From the NCBI RefSeq assembly GCF_011030405.1, contig NZ_JAAJTJ010000003.1, positions 124,001-188,000 of the forward strand: a DNA stretch of 64,000 nucleotides, given 5' to 3'. Shown here piece by piece: positions 40,053-46,294 of the stretch. Each line of letters starts with the position of its first letter. Positions within the stretch are counted from its first letter, which is position 1. The notes below the pieces were generated by a model. The model had not been told where the DNA came from and did not search any database. It saw only the letters and a list, made by a program, of their open reading frames with translations. The stretch is from Parapedobacter sp. SGR-10. Its GTDB lineage: Bacteria > Bacteroidota > Bacteroidia > Sphingobacteriales > Sphingobacteriaceae. Position numbers and translations under genes: made by a program.

Positions 40053-40364
40053 ATGAAAAAAGCAGATAAGGACGTAGATGCCATCATGTGGCAGATCGAT
40101 ATCAATGAGCTGGTCGAACGTACCAAATGCCGCGCTACGGGCAAGGTGCGCTTTGGATCTAAAGTCGAAGCTACGTTTTTCATCCACTGGCTACATTGGC
40201 GATATCGGAGATGGTTGAGTAGGAAGGATGGCGAGCGGACACGCAAACGATGGGGCAGGAAGCCAACGGCACGTTATACGTACGGCTGTGCCTATTGCAA
40301 AGGCTACCACATCACCCGGCAAAGCCCATGGGATCACGAGAGACGGGTATACAAAGAGGACTGA
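40053..40364 (+). CDS. Basic Cys-containing protein with a CxxC-type C-terminal motif (103 residues)
   Basis: Not assigned to a family. It starts MKKADKDVDAIMWQIDINELVERTKC, has a very basic centre (WRYRRWLSRKDGERTRKRWGRK) and a C-terminal YGCAYCKGYHITR. That last motif resembles half zinc ribbons (CPYCGxWHxT) of small proteins encoded by phages and mobile elements. It begins ten bases after the FecR fragment and is followed by a very strong terminator, so it may be the one living gene of that unit. Confidence 0.6.
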   Translation: MKKADKDVDAIMWQIDINELVERTKCRATGKVRFGSKVEATFFIHWLHWRYRRWLSRKDGERTRKRWGRKPTARYTYGCAYCKGYHITRQSPWDHERRVYKED

Positions 40365-40462
40365 TCGGAGGATAAAAGAGTGGGGTGTTTAACTAAAATG
40401 AAAATACAAAAAGGGTGAATTCACCAAAATGGACGTTTTTCAAAGTAGCCAAAGCTGTTTTT

Positions 40463-40504
40463 AAAAAGACTTCGGTGACTTTCCGAAGTCACCGAAGTCT
40501 TTTT
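40463..40504 (+). terminator. Strong terminator after the Cys-containing protein gene
   Basis: Perfect 18-base arms (40463-40480 and 40487-40504) including ACTTCGGTGACT and flanking A5/T5, loop six bases. Confidence 0.9.
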
Positions 40505-40562
40505 GGAAAGTTGCCGAAGCCAAATTTTAATTGACCACGGCTATTTTTCGTGTTTTTTGGGC

Positions 40563-40599
40563 AAAAAAATAGCGGATGCCCTATAAGGCATCCGCTATT
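40563..40599 (-). terminator. Terminator of the HU-like gene (minus strand)
   Basis: Perfect 13-base arms (40568-40580 and 40587-40599); on the minus strand the stem is followed by seven T. It starts 20 bases past the gene end. Confidence 0.9.
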
Positions 40600-40619
40600 A
40601 GACAACAGCCTGTTTTCTG

Positions 40620-41006
40620 TTAAACGCTGTTTTTCTTGAAAGTTAAGTTTTGCATCGCTGTCCGGATCTGCTTTCCGGCATGGAACAACAATCGGCTGCT
40701 CGTGATGTTGGCGCCCGTTACTTCTTCCTCTAGCTGGCTGCCCTGACTTTTGGTGCTCAGACGGAACGAACCCATATTGCCCAGGCGTACGATGTAGCCT
40801 TTGGATACGTTGCGCGGGATCTCCCGTACCAGACTCTGCAATACGGCATATACATCGGCTTCGGTGATCGATGAAGCGTGCGATATGTCTTCCGCCAGTT
40901 CTTCCAGACTGATTTCGCCTGCATGTACAGGACGTGCGTAAAACTTTTTCGGAGCGTTGGGATCCCCCGGATTGCCAATCTCCTGGATGTTGAATTTAAT
41001 TGCCAT
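40620..41006 (-). CDS. HU-family DNA-binding protein (Bacteroidota long form)
   Basis: Histone-like protein of 128 residues. The extended N-terminus (MAIKFNIQEIGNPGDPNAPKKFYARPVHAGEISLEELAEDI) marks the Bacteroidota variant, which is longer than classic HU. The core has SITEADVYAVLQSLVREIPRNVSKGYIVRLGNMGSFRLSTKS, then a C-terminal helix. Genomes of this group carry many such paralogues, often in accessory regions. It should bend or coat DNA; target specificity is unknown. Confidence 0.88.
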   Translation of the reverse strand: MAIKFNIQEIGNPGDPNAPKKFYARPVHAGEISLEELAEDISHASSITEADVYAVLQSLVREIPRNVSKGYIVRLGNMGSFRLSTKSQGSQLEEEVTGANITSSRLLFHAGKQIRTAMQNLTFKKNSV

Positions 41007-41186
41007 AATCGTAAAAATTAAGCGTTTATAAAATGATTGTCCTTTGTCCCGGACGGTACCATTTCCGATGACAGGATAAAGGTAGGTGATGCTGCAAATA
41101 GGTCTGTCGTTTTTGACGCTTTTGTCGCAATTGGCGTTTTTGTCGTTTTCTATGAAAAAATCGTGGATGGGAAGGTGAATGGATTT

Positions 41187-41306
41187 TTACTGAACTTCAA
41201 ACTCCGCATAGACATTAAAATTTTCTTTTGTCTTTTGATAGTCAGAGTTGAGATAATACTTGACAATCCTGTATTTGCCTACTTTATAACTGATTTGGTC
41301 TTTACA
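41187..41306 (-). pseudogene. C-terminal stub of an unknown protein
   Basis: On the minus strand after a TGA, 39 codons read KDQISYKVGKYRIVKYYLNS then DYQKTKENFNVYAEFEVQ and stop. The alternating hydrophobic pattern looks like the end of a real beta-strand protein. No start codon exists. It lies 43 bases downstream of the lipoprotein gene at 41350 on the same strand. The rest of 41007-41349 shows no gene; a plus-strand frame across it looks like a shadow. Confidence 0.4.
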
Positions 41307-41349
41307 TCACCTTCAATCAAACTTGGTTGGTCTATCGAAAAAGCGTTTT

Positions 41350-42006
41350 TTATTCAGAAATTTGCTCAACCAAAGTCAACATAGCCGATACGGCTTCACT
41401 ACTGCTCATCGGTTCCGGAGCGATTGCTTCCGTATCTGGATGGGAACTAGGGCCAAAAGTTCCGGATAGTGTTATTACCTGATTGTCTTGATTATTGATA
41501 TGGGCAAGCCTAATGTGTAGTTCATACCGCCAATCGCGTTTTTCATTATCCTTGTAACGTAGGGCAAATACGTTTTCATAGGGAGCTTTTCCCAATCTTC
41601 CGTCTGCAACTTCTTCTATATCATCGAACATTTCCAATATTTCATCTTTGGTGTCTTTTCCCATACCAGTCTGTGCACTGATCGAACGAGAGGCATATTG
41701 TTCGTAATGCAGGTGTTTTTGAAAATAGACAGTATAATAATAGATATGTGGTACTTCGGGATAATACCCTGTATTTGTGAAACCACCTGTTCCCTGTATC
41801 TCGTAGCCCTGCATATATCCTCCAAGCGAGCTTGCAACTTGATTAGCTGTAACAAGATGTTTCAACCGAACGCCCGAACCGGATATTTCCGTTGGTTCTT
41901 TATCGTCATTCTTACATGCAGACAGTAGAATGCTTCCTGTAATTACCCCTAACGAAAATGACAAAACCGATAGTTTGTTAAGTCTGGTAAAGATTGTTTG
42001 TATCAT
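41350..42006 (-). CDS. Lipoprotein of unknown function (218 residues)
   Basis: Predicted lipoprotein: a long signal (MIQTIFTRLNKLSVLSFSLG continuing to a lipobox LSAC at about Cys31). The mature part has no family I recognise: GSGVRLKHLVTANQVASSLGG, PHIYYYTVYFQKHLHYEQYASRS, WRYELHIRLAHINNQDNQVITLSGTFG, and a helical tail SEAVSAMLTLVEQISE. It is flanked on the same strand by an OmpA-type fragment and by a gene stub, so it may be a survivor of a decayed operon. Confidence 0.7.
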   Translation of the reverse strand: MIQTIFTRLNKLSVLSFSLGVITGSILLSACKNDDKEPTEISGSGVRLKHLVTANQVASSLGGYMQGYEIQGTGGFTNTGYYPEVPHIYYYTVYFQKHLHYEQYASRSISAQTGMGKDTKDEILEMFDDIEEVADGRLGKAPYENVFALRYKDNEKRDWRYELHIRLAHINNQDNQVITLSGTFGPSSHPDTEAIAPEPMSSSEAVSAMLTLVEQISE

Positions 42007-42041
42007 CGTATATCTTCTGTTTTCTATATTTATCCTATTTT

Positions 42042-42428
42042 TCAGTTTTTTACAAGTTCCACTCTTCGGTTTTGAGATTTTCCGTCTTCCGTATCGTTGC
42101 CTGCTATCGGATTGTCTTGTCCAGATCCTTTGGATGTTAAACGGTCTTTACCTATACCCATTTTTATAATTTCATTTGCCCTGTTTTCTGATAATTTTTG
42201 GTTATGTTCTTTAGTTCCCGTATTGTCAGTGTATCCGTATATAATTTTTTTGATGGTATGGCTGGCAAGCCCAAATTTTCGCAGTTGTGTTTTAAACATT
42301 TGTAAATATTTCTCAACAGCTAAAATACAAAAAAGCCAACACAAAGCTGTATTGACTTTCCTTAATCGATTTATTAGCGTGTGATGTAGCATGCGTTCTA
42401 TCTCTATGCCGTGTTCTTCTTGTATCAT
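42042..42428 (-). CDS. OmpA-type C-terminal domain, probably a gene fragment
   Basis: Residues about 60-128 are a peptidoglycan-binding OmpA domain: YGYTDNTGTKEHNQKLSENRANEIIKMGIGKDRLTSKGSGQDNPIAGNDTEDGKSQNRRVELV. The two residues that grip diaminopimelate are kept (the Asp of YTDNTG and the Arg of SQNRRVE). The first 50 residues (MIQEEHGIEIERMLHHTLINRLR onward) match nothing and include a Cys-rich hydrophobic stretch but no normal signal peptide. The domain also lacks its usual first strands. I think the 5' part is lost or frameshifted. Confidence 0.55.
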   Translation of the reverse strand: MIQEEHGIEIERMLHHTLINRLRKVNTALCWLFCILAVEKYLQMFKTQLRKFGLASHTIKKIIYGYTDNTGTKEHNQKLSENRANEIIKMGIGKDRLTSKGSGQDNPIAGNDTEDGKSQNRRVELVKN

Positions 42429-42549
42429 GTATTTATATTTGAGTGTTTATTTTTGACTTAATACATAACAAAAAAAGTTTTTCGTCATTGTGTATGTCCT
42501 CTTGTTGTTTGTTCTACAACTTTGTTTTCGAATTGCATTTGTAGAACGT

Positions 42550-42690
42550 TGTCCCCCTCTGTGAGGGGGTAGGGGGAGGATGTGAATTAAGAGTTTTATT
42601 TTCATTATTTTGAAAATCTTCCCTCTCCCTGTCCATCCCTTCGCCCTGCGCACCCCTCTCCAGAGAGGGATAGCATTTAACAAAGCTGTT
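42550..42690. repeat. C/G-rich imperfect inverted repeat between divergent genes
   Basis: The left arm GTCCCCCTCTGTGAGGGGGT and right arm ACCCCTCTCCAGAGAGGGAT are related as inverted repeats around an AT-rich middle. Sequences of this kind are scattered between genes in related genomes, as I recall. The 89-codon minus frame across it (PLWRGVRRAKGWTGRG) is the usual spurious translation. No gene is supported in 42429-42799. Confidence 0.6.
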
Positions 42691-42799
42691 GCAGACACCG
42701 CATAAAGTGCAGGCAAGCAACTGTTGTTTTTGGTAATGTATAACCAAAAATTGCTTTTTTATAAATAATAAATTATCTTAGGGTAGATTTTTTAAGGAT

Positions 42800-43000
42800 A
42801 TGGAAATATCTCTAAAAAGATTGGCTGTTTATCCTTCGGATCTGCAAAGGATAACGGGGCAGAGTGTCCGCACCTGCCAACGTCTCCTCAATAAGATCCG
42901 GGATATGTTTGGATTGGATAAAGGTCAGCATGTCACCATCTACCAGGCATCAGAGTATCTTGGTATTCCGGTGGTAGACATGTCGAGATTTATCCGTTAA
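42800..43000 (+). CDS. Small HTH-like protein (66 residues)
   Basis: The protein MEISLKRLAVYPSDLQRITG continues QSVRTCQRLLNKIRDMFG and HVTIYQASEYLGIPVVDMSRFI. The region from YPSDLQRITGQSVRTCQRLL looks like a helix-turn-helix, and the end (TIYQASEYLGIP) is like small Bacteroidota DNA-binding proteins of mobile elements. Name and target unknown. It is followed by a conserved motif and a 13-base hairpin at 43021-43085 that may end its transcript. Confidence 0.6.
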   Translation: MEISLKRLAVYPSDLQRITGQSVRTCQRLLNKIRDMFGLDKGQHVTIYQASEYLGIPVVDMSRFIR

Positions 43001-43020
43001 AAAAACCAAATACTGGCAAA

Positions 43021-43085
43021 CGGTGTTGTCGGGCAGCAAGAACGGAAGAAAAGAACACAATTCCTTAGGGTTATTGTGTTCTTTT
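43021..43085 (+). terminator. Conserved motif leading into a hairpin, copy 1
   Basis: 43021-43049 agrees at 24 of 29 positions with 46141-46169 (core TTGTCGGGCAGCA). Perfect 13-base arms follow, 43049-43061 and 43073-43085. It could terminate the small HTH gene or be the end of a small RNA. Confidence 0.55.
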
Positions 43086-43347
43086 CCTATTAGACCGTGC
43101 AGATAGACTTACCAAAAAGATATTTATGCTGTGGGTGGCAAAACTCATATCTGGAAAAGCGGTGGATTTCTAACAACTACAGTTGGCTTTACAGTGGCTA
43201 GAAAACTTTTGAATCGTGTTGACTGATCGAGGAGCTGAAAAAAGTAGGCAAATAGATTAGCTTTTATAGGGAAAAATATATAGGCATAGCTTACCTTTGT
43301 GACATTAATACTATTCGTTTTTAGCTTTTTTGTTAAAAGAGCAATCA
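43086..43347. other. Gap before the ClC gene
   Basis: No gene is supported. TACCTTTG (TAnnTTTG) at 43292-43299 is the probable -7 box of the ClC gene, 48 bases before its ATG. No convincing -33 element was found. Confidence 0.5.
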
Positions 43348-45144
43348 ATGCAAGGTAAATATTATCGTTATATCGACCGACTGAACAAATGGAGAATGCA
43401 ACGGATATCCAATCGGAATTTTTTGGTACTCGTTGCTGTTCTGGTAGGTGTGATCGGTGGACTGGCGGCTGCGGCCCTGAAAGGTCTTACACATTCTATT
43501 GCCGCTTTTCTACAGGATGAGGTACAGTCGCAATATAAGTACTACATCTATCTGCTTTTTCCTTTGATCGGTATCTTGCTGAGTGTGATCTATGTACGTC
43601 GGTTTGTCCGGAAAGGAAAATTTGAACACGGCATGACGCCGATCATGTATTCCATATCGAGAAACTCCAGTAAGATAGAGCCGCACAATGTCTATTCGCA
43701 GATCATTACCAGTGCTATTACCGTGGGTTTTGGAGGTTCGGCAGGGTTGGAGGCGCCTATTGCTTATAGTGGGGCAGCCATAGGTTCCAATGCAGGACGT
43801 TTTTTTGGCTTAAGTTATCGGGAGGTTACCTTATTGTTGGCGTGTGGAGCGGCCGCAGGCATAGCCGGGGCATTCAACAGCCCCGTGGCGGGAATGATCT
43901 TTGCGATTGAAATCCTGCTGCCGGAGTTTTCTATCCCTGCTTTTATCCCATTGCTGATATCGACTGCTACAGCGGCGGCTATCTCTCGTTCGCTGTACAG
44001 TGAGCCGTTATTCCATTTGGTCACGGATGACTGGGTGTTTCAGGCTCTATTGTTTTATGTGATCCTGGCTATCTTGATAGGAGGTTTTTCTATTTATTTT
44101 GCGCGTCTTACGGTATGGGTAAGGTCTATATACGCCAAGATTACCAATCCATATCGCAAAGTATGGATTGGTGGTATCGGTCTGGGGATTTTGATTTTCG
44201 TGTTTCCGGCATTGTATGGTGAAGGGTACCTGACCATCCAGCAGATTTTGGATGGCAAACACCAGGCTATTATTTCAAACAGTATTTTTTCGGCGTATAG
44301 CCATTCGGGGCCATTCCTTTTGCTCTTTGTCATTGTCACTGTTTTTGCCAAATCTTTTGCTTCGCTGATCACATTGAATAGCGGTGGCAACGGTGGCGTC
44401 TTCGGACCTAGTCTGGTCATGGGCGGCTTGTTGGGGTTTGCATTTGCGTATGGTGTGAACTTGACAGGTCTTGTAGAGCTGAATATCGCCAATTTTACGG
44501 TCGCTGGTATGGCGGCAGCATTGAGCGGTATCATGCATGCTCCTCTGACAGCTATATTTCTGATTGCAGAGATCACGGGAGGATACGCACTGATGGTTCC
44601 CTTGATGCTGGTCACAGCTATAGCTTACCTGATCAACCGTGTGGTCATGAAGCATTCGATCTATACGAAGGTTTTGGCCGAAAAAGGAGATCTCCTAAGC
44701 CATGAAGACAAAGACCGTACCGTGCTGAGTATGATGAGACTTAAGTACGTATTGGAGAACAATTTTACGATCTTGAAGCCTGAGGAAACTCCTGTGGATC
44801 GTCGGCACGATATCATCCATACCAAGAGAAATATTTTTCCTGTAGTGGACGATGGAGGAAAATTATTGGGGATTATTTATAGCGAACGTTTATTTGAAGT
44901 ATTGCTCGGTGAGAAACCTGAAGGTCAGGCCAAGAGCATGCGTGAATTGATGGAAAAACCTACCGATATGGTGACTATAGAGGCCAACATGGAAGATGTC
45001 ATGCAGAAAATGAATCGGGAAGATGTATGGATACTTCCTGTTGTCGATAGGGATGGTATCTATAAAGGATTTGTTTCTAAATCTGCGGTATTTAATAAAT
45101 ACAGGGCTTTATTGATGAGACAAGCTGCGTATTTTGACCAATAA
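43348..45144 (+). CDS. ClC-family chloride channel/antiporter with CBS domains
   Basis: Membrane protein of 598 residues (ATG at 43348; the TTG 18 bases earlier is less likely). The ClC core spans about 20-440 with many helices. Selectivity motifs are visible: GFGGSAGLEAPIAYSGAAIGS in the GxxGxEGP position (Glu kept, but GLEAP instead of GREGP) and NSGGNGGVFGPSLVMGG (GxFxP). The C-terminal 150 residues hold two CBS domains (NIFPVVDDGGKLLGIIYSERLFEVL and DVWILPVVDRDGIYKGFVSKS) that likely sense nucleotides. Channel or proton-coupled exchange is not decided by sequence. Single gene. Confidence 0.93.
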   Translation: MQGKYYRYIDRLNKWRMQRISNRNFLVLVAVLVGVIGGLAAAALKGLTHSIAAFLQDEVQSQYKYYIYLLFPLIGILLSVIYVRRFVRKGKFEHGMTPIMYSISRNSSKIEPHNVYSQIITSAITVGFGGSAGLEAPIAYSGAAIGSNAGRFFGLSYREVTLLLACGAAAGIAGAFNSPVAGMIFAIEILLPEFSIPAFIPLLISTATAAAISRSLYSEPLFHLVTDDWVFQALLFYVILAILIGGFSIYFARLTVWVRSIYAKITNPYRKVWIGGIGLGILIFVFPALYGEGYLTIQQILDGKHQAIISNSIFSAYSHSGPFLLLFVIVTVFAKSFASLITLNSGGNGGVFGPSLVMGGLLGFAFAYGVNLTGLVELNIANFTVAGMAAALSGIMHAPLTAIFLIAEITGGYALMVPLMLVTAIAYLINRVVMKHSIYTKVLAEKGDLLSHEDKDRTVLSMMRLKYVLENNFTILKPEETPVDRRHDIIHTKRNIFPVVDDGGKLLGIIYSERLFEVLLGEKPEGQAKSMRELMEKPTDMVTIEANMEDVMQKMNREDVWILPVVDRDGIYKGFVSKSAVFNKYRALLMRQAAYFDQ

Positions 45145-45156
45145 GTTTTTGCTATG

Positions 45157-45324
45157 GTGATATATATTGGTGTAACTAAGTTTTATCGTCATTTCGAACG
45201 AAGAGAGAAATCTATAGAAAGGCCAATCGTTCTACTTAACCATAGATTTCTCCTCGTACCTCGTCGAAATGACGGTTTAATTAATAGGGTTTTATACCGT
45301 TTGGTAGGTAAGTATATAATTACC
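45157..45324. repeat. Family A dispersed hairpin repeat, copy 3, with extended flanks
   Basis: Core 45187-45274 (CGTCATTTCGAACGAAGAGAG... to CCATAGATTTCTCC...GAAATGACG). The flanks match copy 2 on both sides. It lies between the convergent ClC and SRPBCC genes. A 61-codon plus frame inside it is spurious. Confidence 0.88.
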
Positions 45325-45417
45325 TTTGCTATTTTATAATGGAAAATATTGTCTGTTGTCAAAAATAATCCAAAACAAAGATGCCCACCCCCATTAGGAT
45401 GTGACTTTTTTACAGTT

Positions 45418-45867
45418 TTACTTTTCGCAAATTTCCTTCAGACGATTCAATGCTTTGGGATAGGTCTTGTCAAAATAAGCAATGAAATCGGGTGTGGTGT
45501 CTAAATCTACGGTAACCGTGGTGACGCCATCCTTTTCCTCATACGTATAGTTTTCAAATCCACCTGCCCATTTTTCGACCTGTTCTCCTTCCGTGATTTC
45601 TTTGCCGTCGTCCAGTATACCGTAATGGCGAATGGAGACAAATCGATGGGGGATATGCTCGGCAATTTCAGAAACCATGCCGCCCTTTTTGCCCTCTTCG
45701 TCGATTCCGGTAAAGTAGATTTTATCTCCCTTGCCCCAACTTCCTTCAAAATCGGAAGTAGGTTCAAACTCCGCTGTCCAGAGTTTGTAGGTGTCTTTGC
45801 CTAACATGAGTTCTGTTACTTTGGCGGCAGGAGCATTGATGTCGATTTTATATTGCAGTCGTTCCAT
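45418..45867 (-). CDS. SRPBCC (START-like) domain protein
   Basis: Protein of 149 residues with the helix-grip fold of SRPBCC/AHSA1 proteins: it starts MERLQYKIDINAPAAKVTELMLGKDTYKLWTAEF, has WGKGDKIYFTGIDEEGKKGGMVSEIAEHIPHRFVSIRHYG in the middle, a TTVTVDLDTTPDFIAYFDKTYPKAL strand-helix end. No signal peptide, so cytoplasmic. These proteins bind hydrophobic ligands, but the ligand is unknown. Monocistronic. Confidence 0.9.
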   Translation of the reverse strand: MERLQYKIDINAPAAKVTELMLGKDTYKLWTAEFEPTSDFEGSWGKGDKIYFTGIDEEGKKGGMVSEIAEHIPHRFVSIRHYGILDDGKEITEGEQVEKWAGGFENYTYEEKDGVTTVTVDLDTTPDFIAYFDKTYPKALNRLKEICEK

Positions 45868-45886
45868 GGGGTACTAATTTAAAGTT

Positions 45887-46050
45887 ACGAAGTTATGGTG
45901 GTGACAAAGGTTACATTGGTTATAGAGGCCATGAGCCTCCGTCACTTTATTTTAAAGTTATGTAAGTTATCAAGGTGAAGTAGGTTATGAAGGTATGCTT
46001 TCCGCCCTCATAACTACATCACTATCATCACCTCCGTCACTTTGTTTTAA
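45887..46050. repeat. Degenerate 9-base tandem repeats, two blocks
   Basis: Block 1 from 45887 reads AGTTATGGT, GGTGACAAA, GGTTACATT, GGTTATAGA in 9-base steps and ends GTCACTTTATTTTA. Block 2 from 45951 repeats this plan with AGTTATGTA, AGTTATCAA, GGTGAAGTA, GGTTATGAA, then turns to the opposite strand to end GTCACTTTGTTTTA. The block at 18155-18216 is related. No gene lies in 45868-46294. Confidence 0.65.
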
Positions 46051-46140
46051 AAAACACAAAAAATTCAATAGCTAAATTTATCAACTTATCCGGAATAAAA
46101 AATTGCCATAGGACAAGAAAAGATAGTTCGACAAGGTAAA

Positions 46141-46217
46141 CCGTATTGTCGGGCAGCAGCAATGGAAGAGGGAGTCTCCTACATTTGCTTGAAACAAACA
46201 TAGGAGACACTTCCATT
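46141..46217 (+). terminator. Conserved motif leading into a hairpin, copy 2
   Basis: 46141-46169 is the second copy of the TTGTCGGGCAGCA motif. The stem pairs AATGGAAG with CTTCCATT and GTCTCCTA with TAGGAGAC (46160-46217) and runs into T6 on the plus strand, although no plus-strand gene lies upstream. Confidence 0.6.
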
Positions 46218-46294
46218 TTTTATAGATTGTATATTTATGTTACATTCTCTCCGTAGCGTAATAGCCTAAGGAGCAACACGGAGGTATAAAAACA

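Noticed and set aside
41037-41384. 115-codon plus-strand frame in the gap after the HU-like gene
   Set aside because: It overlaps the end of the lipoprotein gene on the other strand, and the opposite strand has the more protein-like stub.
42447-42716. 89-codon minus-strand frame
   Set aside because: It is the translation of a C/G-rich intergenic repeat, a common source of false genes.
45154-45339. 61-codon plus-strand frame after the ClC gene
   Set aside because: It lies completely within family A repeat copy 3.
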